Origin: Halopiger xanaduensis SH-6
GTDB lineage: Archaea > Halobacteriota > Halobacteria > Halobacteriales > Natrialbaceae
DNA length: 64,000 nt
Assembly (NCBI RefSeq): GCF_000217715.1
Contig: NC_015666.1
Location: forward strand, 2,182,270 to 2,246,269
Reading direction: 5' to 3'
A model generated the notes under the pieces. That model was not told the DNA's origin. It saw only the letters and a list, made by a program, of their open reading frames with translations, and did no database searches. Both the position numbers and the translations under genes were made by a program. Positions 38,461-47,372 of this stretch are shown here, piece after piece (the first letter of the stretch is position 1; the number at the start of each line of letters is the position of its first letter).

Positions 38461-38598
38461 CCTCGTAGGGGGTAACACCTTAAGGGCCTTTCGCCTCCGT
38501 AATCGCTCGACGGCGTGCGGGTCCTTCGCGGAAGCGACGAGCCGCGGTCGCGACGAGCGCAGCCGCGGACCGTTGGTTCGGTGCCTCGAGACCGATGC

Positions 38599-39303
38599 TC
38601 ACTCCTGCTCGAGGTCGCCGTGATCCGCCGCGCCGGATTCGCCCCGTTCCTTGTCGGACAGCGGGACGGCGAGCACGAGCAGCGCGAGGTAGTAGCACCC
38701 GACGACGGCGGCGATGACCGTGCCGTCGACGCCGGGAAGCGCGGCGCTTTCGGGGAACGGGGTGTCCGGGTTGAACGCCCAGAGGTGAAACACCCAGCTG
38801 GCCAGCATCGCGCTGATCAGGGGCAGGTACACCCGTCGCAGTCGGTGGCTGAACGCGCCGCGGTAACTGATGTGAGGCGTCGGATTGCGGTAATCCTCGC
38901 TCAGTTCCGCCCGCCAGGCCGACCGCTCGACGCCGGCCGAGGGATCGAGCGCGTTCGCGAAGAGGTTCTCCTGCAGGACGCGAACCCGCGATCGCCAGAT
39001 GTCGTAGGTTTGGAACCGGCGCGCTTCGATGAACAGGAACGCGGTGCCCATGACGACCCCGGCGAGGATGACCGCGTGGGACACCTCGCCGGAGAACGCG
39101 TACGCGACGATGGCGGCCATGATCGTGACGGCCCAGTTCGTCGTCGTATCCAACCGGTCGCGCCAGGAGACGGCCCGTTCCACCTCGCCCCGATAGAGGT
39201 GCGCCGCGACGGAGCCGAGCCCGGTACTCTGATCGACCATTTCGCGGCCGACCTCGCGCTGTTCGGGTGCTTCCGGATCGAACTCGGAGTCGCCGTCGCT
39301 CAT
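38599..39303 (-). CDS. DUF2270 membrane protein
   Basis: A 234-residue protein with the DUF2270 layout: an acidic start, H-L-Y-R-G-E-V-E-R-A, then W-R-x-R-L-D-T-T-T-N-W-A leading into paired transmembrane helices (about 57-95). R-R-F-Q-T-Y-D-I-W-R-S-R-V follows, with two more helices near 160-185 and 192-215. The family is widespread in haloarchaea and cyanobacteria without known function. The gene is divergent from the siderophore-binding protein; the iron box at 39371 lies 68 bp upstream of its ATG, so co-regulation is possible. Confidence 0.88.
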   Translation of the reverse strand: MSDGDSEFDPEAPEQREVGREMVDQSTGLGSVAAHLYRGEVERAVSWRDRLDTTTNWAVTIMAAIVAYAFSGEVSHAVILAGVVMGTAFLFIEARRFQTYDIWRSRVRVLQENLFANALDPSAGVERSAWRAELSEDYRNPTPHISYRGAFSHRLRRVYLPLISAMLASWVFHLWAFNPDTPFPESAALPGVDGTVIAAVVGCYYLALLVLAVPLSDKERGESGAADHGDLEQE

Positions 39304-39370
39304 ACGCGGCTCTCATCGCCGCAGCGCCAACACCCTTTCACCGGCACCCGTCGGGTCCCGCCCCAGGCAT

Positions 39371-39419
39371 TTCGGCTCGCCTAAAATAGAAACCGTTTTG
39401 AATAATTAGGCGAGCCTAA
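39371..39419. promoter_or_regulatory. Two iron-box-like operators flanking the siderophore-binding-protein promoter
   Basis: Site 1, TTCGGCTCGCCTAA at 39371-39384, and site 2, TTAGGCGAGCCTAA at 39406-39419, start 35 bp apart and share the TTAGGC-N2-GCCTAA consensus (one mismatch in site 1). Site 2 ends 5 bases before the ATG at 39425, and an AT-rich TATA-like run lies between the sites. They match the palindrome at 3676-3693. Interpretation as DtxR-family repressor sites follows known haloarchaeal iron regulation. Confidence 0.75.
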
Positions 39420-39424
39420 ATCGT

Positions 39425-40573
39425 ATGACCGAACGATCGACGACCGGACCGACGCGTCGGAAACTGCTCGCGATCGGTGCCGGAACCGCACTGACGAGCG
39501 GACTCGCGGGCTGTGCTCGAACCGAGACGACCGACGACTCGAGCGGCGAACACACCGTGACGATGGAGCCGATGGGCGAGGTCACCTTCGACTCGGTTCC
39601 CGAGACGTGGATGGCCTACTTCAGCACCTACGGCGACATGGGGATCGCGCTCGGCCAGCTCGAGGGGCTCCAGGGACTGATATACACCGATAACTGGCCC
39701 CTCGAGTTCTACGAGACGCTGCCGGGCGTCGACGTCTCGTTCGACGACGTTCCGCAACTCGCCGGGAGCAACGGCATCGACAAGGAGATCTTCTACGAGC
39801 TGGATTGCGACGTTCACCTGATGGACCCGAACTTCGTCGCGCGGCTGGACGACAACTGGGACGACGACGATTTCGAGGAGATCGAGACCAACGTCGGCCC
39901 GATCGTCGGCAACAACATCCGCCGCCGCGACGAGAACTGGCACGACTACCGCTACTACGACCTCTACGAGGCCTTCGAGATCGTCGCGACGCTGTTCGAC
40001 GAGCGCGAGCGGTACGACGAACTCGAGGCCATCCACGACGAGTTCCAGTCGACGCTCGAGGCCGACCTGCTGCCCGAAGACGAGCGCCCCGAGATCGGCC
40101 TCGTCTCGATCAACTCCGACTTCGAGACCGGCTCGTTCTACGTCTACCCGCTCGAGAACGGGAATGGCCGCAAGCAGTATCAGGATCTCGGCGTTCGCGA
40201 CGCGATCGGCCCGCACCTCGACGCCTCGTACGGCGAGTGGGACTACGAACAGCTCCTCGAGGCCGATCCGGACGCACTGGTGTTCTCCTACGGCTTCTCG
40301 CACGCGACGGCCGACCAGTTCGAAGAGCGGATGGACCTGATGCGGGACGACCCGACGGGATCGGAACTCGCGGCCGTGCAGAACGATCGCCTCTACCGCG
40401 GCGGGACCGCCTACCAGGGGCCGATCATCAACCTGCTCCAGACCGAGATCGCCGCCAAGCAGTTCTATCCGGACGTCTTCGGCGCGTGGGACGGCCTCGA
40501 GACGCTCGAGAACGCCGACGAACAGTTGGTCGATCACCGACGGGTCGCCGACGTCGTGACCGGCGAGTTCTGA
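39425..40573 (+). CDS. Iron-siderophore ABC transporter substrate-binding lipoprotein
   Basis: A 382-residue periplasmic-binding protein of the FepB/BtuF class. A Tat signal (T-R-R-K-L-L-A-I-G-A-G) ends in an L-A-G-C lipobox near residue 30. The mature protein shows the E-x-x-x-x-F-D-S-V-P-E-T-W start and helical-backbone two-lobed layout of ferric-siderophore receptors, with V-H-L-M-D-P-N-F in the first lobe and D-P-D-A-L-V-F-S-Y in the second. Two iron-box operators precede it, so expression is probably iron-repressed. No permease or ATPase gene is adjacent, so it must work with a transporter elsewhere. Confidence 0.9.
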   Translation: MTERSTTGPTRRKLLAIGAGTALTSGLAGCARTETTDDSSGEHTVTMEPMGEVTFDSVPETWMAYFSTYGDMGIALGQLEGLQGLIYTDNWPLEFYETLPGVDVSFDDVPQLAGSNGIDKEIFYELDCDVHLMDPNFVARLDDNWDDDDFEEIETNVGPIVGNNIRRRDENWHDYRYYDLYEAFEIVATLFDERERYDELEAIHDEFQSTLEADLLPEDERPEIGLVSINSDFETGSFYVYPLENGNGRKQYQDLGVRDAIGPHLDASYGEWDYEQLLEADPDALVFSYGFSHATADQFEERMDLMRDDPTGSELAAVQNDRLYRGGTAYQGPIINLLQTEIAAKQFYPDVFGAWDGLETLENADEQLVDHRRVADVVTGEF

Positions 40574-40641
40574 TCGACTCGGGGATTGCCCGCGACCGAG
40601 AGCGGGCGCGGGACCGGTCGGCCGGAAATCGGTAGGGCCGG

Positions 40642-40800
40642 TTACGCCTCGCCGGCTTCGGCGCCCTCGACGGCGGACTCGGTGCCGCCGTGACGGACGA
40701 GTTGGGCCGCCGCAGCGGCCACGATGACAGCGACCGTCCCTGCGGGGACGGGATTGCCGCGTTCCTGTAACCGCGAATGAATTGTGCCACTGATCAACAA
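40642..40800 (-). CDS. Possible small hydrophobic protein (TTG start)
   Basis: A 52-codon open frame on the minus strand from TTG at 40800 (or 40797). It contains V-P-A-G-T-V-A-V-I-V-A-A-A-A-A, possibly one membrane helix, and an acidic Glu/Ala tail. A purine-rich AAGGA immediately precedes the TTG. It fills the gap between the siderophore-binding protein and the divergent NSS transporter. The sequence is protein-like but there is no ATG or GTG start, so it is uncertain. Confidence 0.3.
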   Translation of the reverse strand: MLISGTIHSRLQERGNPVPAGTVAVIVAAAAAQLVRHGGTESAVEGAEAGEA

Positions 40801-40835
40801 TCCTTATGCGCGCCGAGTTAGTTCGCTGAGACAGA

Positions 40836-42263
40836 ATGGTACGTGAAAGTTGGACGAGTCGGACCGGATTCATCCTGGCCGCGGTCGGCAGCGCCGTCGG
40901 CCTGGGGAATCTCTGGCGGTTCCCGTGGATGACCGCGGAGAACGGCGGCAGCGCCTTTCTGCTATTGTATTTACTCATCGTCCTCGGCGTCGGAGTACCG
41001 GGGTTGCTGGCCGCGTTCGTGATCGGGCGACGGTCGAACCGGAACCCGGTCGGGGCGTTCAAATCGCTCGCCGGATCGCGCGTCTGGACGGTGCTGGGCG
41101 CGCTCTGCGTCCTCACCTCGGTCATCCTGATGTCGTTCTACAGCGTCGTCGGCGGGTGGATCCTTCGGTACTTCCTCGAGAGCGCGACGGGCGCCTACTT
41201 CGCGGCTCCCGAGACCCACTTCGCGTCGATCAGCTACGGCGCCGAAGCGTTCGGGTACCAACTCGCCGTCCTCGCGGCCACATCCCTGATCGTCGCTGCG
41301 GGGATCAGACGCGGCATCGAGGCGACGACGAAGGTGATGATGCCCGGCATCGTCGTATTGCTCATCGGGCTCGCGGTCTGGGCGGCTCGACAGCCCGGCG
41401 CCGCGCAGGGGTACGAGTTCTACCTCAGGTTCGACGGGACCTACCTCGCGGAGAACTTCCTGGCGATACTCGGGTCGGCCGCCGGCCAGGCGCTGTTTAC
41501 CCTCTCGATCGGCAGCGGGACGATGATCACGTACGCCTCCTACATCGATGACGACCGGTCGCTGCCCCTCGACGCCTCGGCCATCGCCGTGTTCAATCTC
41601 GGCATCGGCATCCTGGCCGGGCTCGTGGTGTTCCCGCTGCTGTTCTCCTTCGCGTCGGGACCGACCGAGGGCGGCCCCGGCGCCCTGTTCGTCGGTCTCG
41701 CCGGCGCGTTCGCGAGCCTGCCCGGCGGCCGACTCCTCGGCGGGGTCTTCTTCCTCGTCGTCCTCCTCGCCGCCCTCACGAGTCTGATCAGCATGCTCGA
41801 GATCCCGGTTTCGTTCCTGGTCGACGAGTTCGACCTCGAGCGCTCGACGGCGACCGGGGGGTTATTCGCGCTGGTCGCCGTTACCGGCGGCGTGAACGCG
41901 TTCAGCCCCGCGGTGTTTACGCTGTTCGCGGATCAGCTCGTTAATCTGCTTCTGGTGCTCGGCCTGACCGGATTCATGGTGTACACGGCCTGGGTACTCG
42001 GTCCTGCCGCGATTGATGAGTACCTCAAAGGCGCGGGACCGATCTCGCGCCCGCTGGTCGTCCCGTGGCGATACGCGATCGGGACCGTCTTCCCGGCGTT
42101 CCTCCTCTTTACGTTCTACGCCGACGTCGCGGCCCTCGTCGGACTCGCGGCAGGACGAGGGCTGTTGGTGGTCACGGCACTGCTGACGTTGCTGCTGCTC
42201 GTCGGCGTGGCTCGCCGCTCCGTCTCCGATACCCGGCCGCAACTGAACGAGAGCGCGGACTGA
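40836..42263 (+). CDS. Sodium-dependent transporter, NSS/SNF family
   Basis: A 475-residue membrane protein with about eleven or twelve helices. The first helix carries the NSS sodium/substrate motif G-S-A-V-G-L-G-N-L-W-R-F-P, with unwound-helix E-N-G-G-S-A-F just after; later A-L-T-S-L-I-S-M-L-E matches helix 8. It imports amino acids or related osmolytes with Na+. Several bacterial NSS genes are paired with a tiny MetS-like subunit; the doubtful ORF at 40642-40800 lies on the opposite strand. A CCTTATGCG TATA-like element lies 31 bp upstream of the ATG. Confidence 0.94.
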   Translation: MVRESWTSRTGFILAAVGSAVGLGNLWRFPWMTAENGGSAFLLLYLLIVLGVGVPGLLAAFVIGRRSNRNPVGAFKSLAGSRVWTVLGALCVLTSVILMSFYSVVGGWILRYFLESATGAYFAAPETHFASISYGAEAFGYQLAVLAATSLIVAAGIRRGIEATTKVMMPGIVVLLIGLAVWAARQPGAAQGYEFYLRFDGTYLAENFLAILGSAAGQALFTLSIGSGTMITYASYIDDDRSLPLDASAIAVFNLGIGILAGLVVFPLLFSFASGPTEGGPGALFVGLAGAFASLPGGRLLGGVFFLVVLLAALTSLISMLEIPVSFLVDEFDLERSTATGGLFALVAVTGGVNAFSPAVFTLFADQLVNLLLVLGLTGFMVYTAWVLGPAAIDEYLKGAGPISRPLVVPWRYAIGTVFPAFLLFTFYADVAALVGLAAGRGLLVVTALLTLLLLVGVARRSVSDTRPQLNESAD

Positions 42264-42447
42264 CTGACGTCCGTCGCTCGGCAGAAACTGAATTTTCGCC
42301 GTCGTTTGAGGGCGCACAAGCTCTCCGTAAACAAATAATGCCGGCGGGTTCGCAGACCTCGCAGGCTCGTCGATCGACTCCGCTTCGACGAACGGGACTC
42401 GCTCGAGCACCGCAGCGCAGATGGCGCTCCGATCTCGACGAGGGACC

Positions 42448-43344
42448 TCACTGCTCCATCCGTTCCTCGAGTGGCGTCGAGTCCGCCTTGATCGACGCGT
42501 AGACCCGTTCGGCCCACTCGCGGGCCATCGGCGAGTCCGTATCGACGAACACCTGCAGCAGCCCCGTATCGTCGTCGTATCCGCCGAGCCCGACCCGTTC
42601 GTCGAAAAGTGCGAGTCCGTAGGGGAGGTTCTCGCGGGTTCGAAGCGTCAACTGGCCGCGGTCGATCGCCTCGGTCACGCGAGTCGGATACGTTTCACGC
42701 AGTTTCTCGGCGACGTGTGGCGTGTAAATCAGTTCGGCCTCGGTGGCGTCGAACACGCGTTGATAGAACTCGCCGATCATCAGCGGCGCCAGATGCGTCG
42801 TATTGAACCCCCGGAACGTCTCCGATTCGCCGACGAGCGAGATGAACCGCTCGGCGGGCCGGTCCGGAACGGTCGGTTCGGCGACCGTCACGGTCGAATC
42901 GATCATCGGTTCGATGGCGAACTCCGCGTGGTGCGGACAGATCGCGTCCAGCAGCGGCCCCATCCGGTGAACGGTGCTCACGTTCGCCTCGAACCGGAGC
43001 ACTTCGTCGGTGACCGCCTCGCCGCGGCCCGTCAACCGGAACCGACTCTCGACCTTCTCGACGAACCCCTGTTCGTCGAGCCACTTCGTCAGGCGGTGGC
43101 TCGTCGCCCGCGAGACCTCGAGGCGGGCTTCGATCTCGCGGCGATCCATCGGTTTCGCTCGGAGCGCCTCGAGGATCGGCCCGTGCCGGACGATGTCGCC
43201 GAGATGGTCCGGGTCGGCGCGAGTGCCCGCCGCGTCGAGGCGCTTGCCGAGATACTGCTGGTTCCGCGCGTTCTGCATGACGGCTTCCACGATCGGCGAC
43301 GCCGGCGGATTGAACGCGAGTCGGTCGTTTTCGGGCGAGTCCAT
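42448..43344 (-). CDS. Haloarchaeal winged-helix regulator with ligand-binding-like C-terminal domain
   Basis: A 298-residue protein. After a short N-terminus, residues about 55-115 form a winged helix (R-R-E-I-E-A-R-L-E-V-S-R-A-T-S-H-R-L recognition region). The C-terminal ~170 residues form a domain typical of the haloarchaeal family with N-x-T-x-L-A-P-L-M-I and R-T-x-E-N-L-P-Y-G-L-A-L-F-D-E, related to methanogenesis-regulatory-protein-type sensors. The ATG at 43344 is preferred over a GTG 54 bases upstream. It is divergent from a methyltransferase gene, which it may control. Confidence 0.82.
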   Translation of the reverse strand: MDSPENDRLAFNPPASPIVEAVMQNARNQQYLGKRLDAAGTRADPDHLGDIVRHGPILEALRAKPMDRREIEARLEVSRATSHRLTKWLDEQGFVEKVESRFRLTGRGEAVTDEVLRFEANVSTVHRMGPLLDAICPHHAEFAIEPMIDSTVTVAEPTVPDRPAERFISLVGESETFRGFNTTHLAPLMIGEFYQRVFDATEAELIYTPHVAEKLRETYPTRVTEAIDRGQLTLRTRENLPYGLALFDERVGLGGYDDDTGLLQVFVDTDSPMAREWAERVYASIKADSTPLEERMEQ

Positions 43345-43495
43345 GTCAGTTACTAGCTCGAGATAGGATGGCACGGGTAGTAGTTCTATCTCGTACACGA
43401 CGTGAGAGTCCGTCTCACGTGCTGAAACCGCGTTCTACCCGTGAAACGGAATTTCCGTGGATGAGGCCAATATGTCTGCCGGCCACCGTCTAGGT

Positions 43496-44578
43496 ATGGC
43501 ACTACCGACTACCGCCGACGAACCGGTCGACGAAGAAAAACTGGACGAACTCCTCGGAATGGCCGTCGCCGAGCTCGGGGCGGCCTACTACGCGCCGCTG
43601 ATCGTCATCGGCGACAGGCTCGGCCTCTACGAGGCGTTGGCGGACGGCGGCCCGTTCACACCCGCCGAGCTGGCCGAGCGGACCGACACCGTCGAACCGT
43701 ACGTCAGCGAGTGGCTCGCCGCGGGAGCGGCCGGCGGCTACGTCACCTACGATTCCGAGACGGGCCGCTACGGCCTCACGCCCGAGCAGGCGGCGCTGCT
43801 GGCCGACGAAGACAGCCCCGCGTTCCTCGCCGGCGGGTTCCAGGGGTTGATGGGATACCAGCGGAGCCTCTCGGCGATCGAAGCCGATTTCCGAACTGGC
43901 GAGGGCGTGGGCTGGCACGAACAAGACGGCGACGTGTGCCACGGCACCGAGCGCTTCTACCGGCCCGGCTACGAGACGAATCTCGTGGCCGATTGGATCC
44001 CCGCGCTCGACGGACTGGACGCGAGGCTCAGGGCGGGTGCGCGCGTAGCCGACGTGGGCTGCGGTCACGGCGCGTCGACGGTCATCATGGCCGAGGCCTA
44101 CCCGAATTCGGCGTTCGTCGCCGTCGATTACCACGATCGCTCGATCGAGGTGGCGCGGCAGCGAGCCGACGAAGCCGGTGTCGCGGACCGGATCGGGTTC
44201 GAAGTGGCGACCGCGACGGAGTTTACCGGGACCGACTACGACCTCGTGACGATGTTCGACGCGTACCACGATATGGGCGATCCGGTCGGCGCGGCGTCGC
44301 ACGTCCGGGAGGCGCTCGCCGACGACGGGGCGTGGATGTTGGTCGAACCGTTCGCCAACGACCGGGTCGAGGACAACCTGAACCCGATCGGGAGGGCGTT
44401 CTACTGCGCCTCGACGATGGCCTGCGTCCCGAACTCGCTCGACCAGGGCGGCGCCCCCGTCTTGGGAGCACAGGCCGGGGAAGCGCGGCTCCGCGAAGTG
44501 ATCACCGAAGGCGGATTCACGAGCGTCCGCCGGGCGACCGAGACGCCGTTCAACCTCGTGCTCGAGGCCAGACCGTGA
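43496..44578 (+). CDS. Class I SAM-dependent methyltransferase with N-terminal winged helix
   Basis: A 360-residue protein from ATG 43496 (in-frame starts also at 43472 and 43457). Residues about 10-110 form a dimerisation/winged-helix domain as in plant-type O-methyltransferases (L-G-L-Y-E-A-L-A-D, T-P-A-E-L-A-E-R-T). The SAM-binding motif V-A-D-V-G-C-G-H-G-A-S is near residue 185, with acidic V-D-Y-H-D after strand 2. The acceptor substrate is unknown. It is divergent from the regulator at 42448, a common arrangement for a local regulator-enzyme pair. Confidence 0.88.
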   Translation: MALPTTADEPVDEEKLDELLGMAVAELGAAYYAPLIVIGDRLGLYEALADGGPFTPAELAERTDTVEPYVSEWLAAGAAGGYVTYDSETGRYGLTPEQAALLADEDSPAFLAGGFQGLMGYQRSLSAIEADFRTGEGVGWHEQDGDVCHGTERFYRPGYETNLVADWIPALDGLDARLRAGARVADVGCGHGASTVIMAEAYPNSAFVAVDYHDRSIEVARQRADEAGVADRIGFEVATATEFTGTDYDLVTMFDAYHDMGDPVGAASHVREALADDGAWMLVEPFANDRVEDNLNPIGRAFYCASTMACVPNSLDQGGAPVLGAQAGEARLREVITEGGFTSVRRATETPFNLVLEARP

Positions 44579-44774
44579 TGCCGTTCCCGTCCAACTGGCG
44601 CAAACGGCGTCGCCGAACCGCCGGGACGGCATCTCGAGGCCTTGCATCCGGGTTCCGGGCGCGCCCGCTCGCACCACGGCTGATCACCGCGAGTGCAGTA
44701 AGTAAATCGAACGGACCGCCGCTCGAGGGTTTCGGAGGAAAAGGCCCATTATCCGGCCGATACATCGAACAGGT

Positions 44775-45104
44775 ATGGGACTCGGCAGCACTGCAAAGAA
44801 GATTCAGGGCCTCTCGGAACGGGCCGAGGCGATGTACAAACAGGTACAGAAGCTCCAGGAGCGGATCATCAGCCTGGAAGAGGAGATGGACGACACCCAC
44901 GATACGGTCAACCGGATCGACCACCAGTTGACCGAGCAGCGCGCACTCCTGCTGGCTATCGCGGAGGAGCAGGGGATCGACGGCGAGGAGATCCTCGCTC
45001 AGGCGGCGATCGACGAGGCCGAACTCGAGGATGCGGACGACGAGTCCGAGGCGACCGACGGCGAGTCTGCATCGGCAGACGGCGGCGAGACGACCGCCGA
45101 GTAA
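44775..45104 (+). CDS. DUF5798 family coiled-coil protein
   Basis: A 109-residue protein. The N-terminal half is one long helix (K-K-I-Q-G-L-S-E-R-A-E-A-M-Y, V-Q-K-L-Q-E-R-I, D-T-V-N-R-I-D-H-Q-L) predicted to form a coiled coil. The C-terminal third is an acidic Asp/Glu/Ser tail. The pattern matches the small haloarchaeal family I recall as DUF5798. No catalytic motif, no signal, function unknown. Monocistronic. Confidence 0.8.
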   Translation: MGLGSTAKKIQGLSERAEAMYKQVQKLQERIISLEEEMDDTHDTVNRIDHQLTEQRALLLAIAEEQGIDGEEILAQAAIDEAELEDADDESEATDGESASADGGETTAE

Positions 45105-45348
45105 GTCGGAACGAACGCCCACCCGGCGGACGGCTACGCCCCTCAAAAAGCGACCAGTTGTGAACGATCGCCGCTTTGGTCGCTGCGGTCGTTGATCCGA
45201 TAGACGTCGCTCCCGGCCCGCAACCGCGTTCTCTCGTCATCAGGCCGGCCGGCGTCCGCTTTCTGACGGCCACCGTCGTTGCGTGAGGACGTCGCACGGC
45301 TCAATCGGAACGACAAACCTAACAGTAGTGGCAACTTTTGCCATCACA

Positions 45349-46329
45349 ATGACTACTCACGAGCAGCCGTTGGATTCGGTCCTCGAGACGATCGGCCGGA
45401 CGCCGCTCGTACGAGTACAGGACGGGCCGGCCGACGTCCGCATCTACGCGAAACTCGAGACGTTCAATCCCGGCGCCAGCGTGAAGGATCGGATCGGCCG
45501 CTACATGGTCGAGCGAATGCTCGAGCGCGGCGACGTCTCCCCCGACGGGACGATCGTCGAACCCACCGCCGGGAACACGGGGATCGGGTTCGCGATCGCC
45601 GCCGAACAGCTCGGCCTGGACGCCATCTTCGTCGTCCCCGAGCGGTTCAGCGTCGAGAAACAGCAGCTCATGGACGCGCTGGGCGCGGAGATCATCAACA
45701 CGCCCACCGAGGACGGGATGGGCCGCGCCATCGAACGCGCACACGAACTGGCCGAGGAACTCGACGACGCGGTCGTCCCCCAGCAGTTCTCGAATCCGCT
45801 GAACGCCGAGGCTCACTACGAGACCACCGCGCCGGAGATCTACGAGGCCGTAGACGGCGAGGTCGGCGCGGTCGTCGCCGGCTGCGGCACCGCCGGCACG
45901 CTCATGGGGATCGCCGAGTACGCGCTCGAGCGGGATCCCGACACCCACGTCGCGGCCGTCGAACCCGAAGGTTCGCTCTACGGCGAAGCTATCGGCGAGG
46001 ACCGCGAGGAGGGCGAGTACAAGATCGAGGGAATCGGCACGCACGACCTCGAGACGAACGAACTCTTCGACCCCGAACTCGTCGACGACGTCTTCGCCGT
46101 CGCGGACGAAGCCGCTCACGCGGAACTCAAACGACTCGCACGCGAGGAGGGCCATCTGGTCGCCTCGAGCGCCGGCGCCGCCAGCGTCGCCGCGAAGCAC
46201 GTCGCCCGACGGATTGCCGACGGCGACCTCGAGACGCCCCACGACACCGTCGTGACGATCTTCCCCGACTCGAGCGAGCGCTACCTCTCGAAGGGGATCT
46301 ACCGCTCGTTCGAGGAGTGGAGTTCCTGA
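45349..46329 (+). CDS. cysK: Cysteine synthase (PLP-dependent)
   Basis: A 326-residue fold-type II PLP enzyme. Lys46 in G-A-S-V-K-D-R is the cofactor lysine; P-T-A-G-N-T-G-I is the substrate-binding loop; A-G-C-G-T-A-G-T binds the PLP phosphate. It condenses O-acetyl- or O-phosphoserine with sulfide to cysteine; a cystathionine-beta-synthase role cannot be excluded from motifs, though the C-terminal CBS domains are absent. The ATG at 45349 begins M-T-T-H-E-Q-P. Single gene. Confidence 0.92.
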   Translation: MTTHEQPLDSVLETIGRTPLVRVQDGPADVRIYAKLETFNPGASVKDRIGRYMVERMLERGDVSPDGTIVEPTAGNTGIGFAIAAEQLGLDAIFVVPERFSVEKQQLMDALGAEIINTPTEDGMGRAIERAHELAEELDDAVVPQQFSNPLNAEAHYETTAPEIYEAVDGEVGAVVAGCGTAGTLMGIAEYALERDPDTHVAAVEPEGSLYGEAIGEDREEGEYKIEGIGTHDLETNELFDPELVDDVFAVADEAAHAELKRLAREEGHLVASSAGAASVAAKHVARRIADGDLETPHDTVVTIFPDSSERYLSKGIYRSFEEWSS

Positions 46330-46494
46330 TCCGAAAGCGTCGTTCGTCGTGTGTGCGTGGCGACCGTAACCGTGACCGTGACCATAACCGAGATTTCCTC
46401 CGCCAATCACGCAATCGGCAACGCCGGGGCTTCGACCGCGCGGTGAGTCCGTCGAACCGCCGCCGACTGCCGCTGTCCAACCCGCCGGGACGAC

Positions 46495-46689
46495 TCAACT
46501 CGAGGTCGGCGTCCGGGAAAGCGTCGTTGCGTCGACGACATCTAGCTCGTCGTCGCGCTCGGCTTCCCAAACCCGAAGGACGAGGTGTGCCTTACAGTGG
46601 TGCTCGACGAGTTCCATTCCCGTCTTCCGGTTCCTGAGCACGAGTTGGCAGGTCCCGTCGTTCGAACAGCTCCCGGACCGGTCACACAT
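46495..46689 (-). CDS. Small Cys-rich protein, putative zinc binder
   Basis: A 64-residue ORF. Cys2, Cys8, Cys14 and Cys32 with the H-H-C pair (His30, His31) could bind one zinc ion. The segment C-Q-L-V-L-R-N-R-K-T-G is followed by H-H-C-K-A-H-L-V-L-R-V-W. It overlaps no other gene and uses chromosomal codons. Probably a real haloarchaeal small zinc protein; function unknown. Confidence 0.55.
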   Translation of the reverse strand: MCDRSGSCSNDGTCQLVLRNRKTGMELVEHHCKAHLVLRVWEAERDDELDVVDATTLSRTPTSS

Positions 46690-46843
46690 GGGTACTGGTA
46701 ACGCGTACTCCTCTTGCGGGTAAGTCTCTGTCGGTCAGTATCAACAATGAGAGGGAACCGTTAGCGCCGCGTCGGGTGCGATGACGGCTAATTCGCCGTT
46801 CGAGGCTCCACAAACCCTCGCCGCGTTCGATCCCAATCACCGC

Positions 46844-47263
46844 TCAGGCAACCAGTCGTCGGTGTTCGACCATCATACACCGATCCTGAACGACCTGTCG
46901 ACCCGCCTCGAGTACGCGCTCGGCCGCGGCGTCGTCCCGAATTCCCTTCTGCGTCCAGACGGCCTTCACGTCGTCGCGCTCGAGGGCCGCGTCGACGATG
47001 TCGCCGACCTCCTCGCTCGGCCGAAAGATACAGACGACGTCGATTTCCTCCTCGACCTCGGCGAGGCTGTCCCGCGCCGGCCGGCCGAGAATCTCGTCCG
47101 CGAACGGATTGACCGGGATCACCTCGTAGCCGCGTTCGTCTAAGTACGCCGGAATGTCGTGTGCCGCCTTCCCCGGCGTGCTCGAGCAGCCGACGACGGC
47201 GATCGTCTCGTACTCGAGGATCGAGCGAATATCGGCGTCGGACTCGACGGATTCGACAGCCAT
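46844..47263 (-). CDS. CoA-binding domain protein
   Basis: A 139-residue single-domain Rossmann protein of the CoA-binding family (YccU-like). It shows I-A-V-V-G-C-S-S-T-P-G-K at about 21-32, G-Y-E-V-I-P-V-N-P, D-V-V-C-I-F-R-P-S-E and W-T-Q-K-G-I. Related domains occur in succinyl-CoA synthetase alpha; stand-alone members bind CoA and may regulate. Monocistronic. Confidence 0.92.
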   Translation of the reverse strand: MAVESVESDADIRSILEYETIAVVGCSSTPGKAAHDIPAYLDERGYEVIPVNPFADEILGRPARDSLAEVEEEIDVVCIFRPSEEVGDIVDAALERDDVKAVWTQKGIRDDAAAERVLEAGRQVVQDRCMMVEHRRLVA

Positions 47264-47372
47264 ACGCGATACTAGGAGGCTGTGCCTATATACTGTCGGC
47301 CGTGCTGAACTACGTCTGACCCTAGCTCCGGCCCCTGCCGTTCAGTCGTTCAACTGTCTATTGGGTCGACCG

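Noticed and set aside
38140-38480. Small ORFs between the EamA and DUF2270 genes
   Set aside because: They overlap the SRP RNA, whose conserved sequence explains the region.
39416-41125. 569-codon minus-strand frame across the siderophore-binding and NSS genes
   Set aside because: It spans two well-supported plus-strand genes and their promoter; the composition is a GC-skew shadow.
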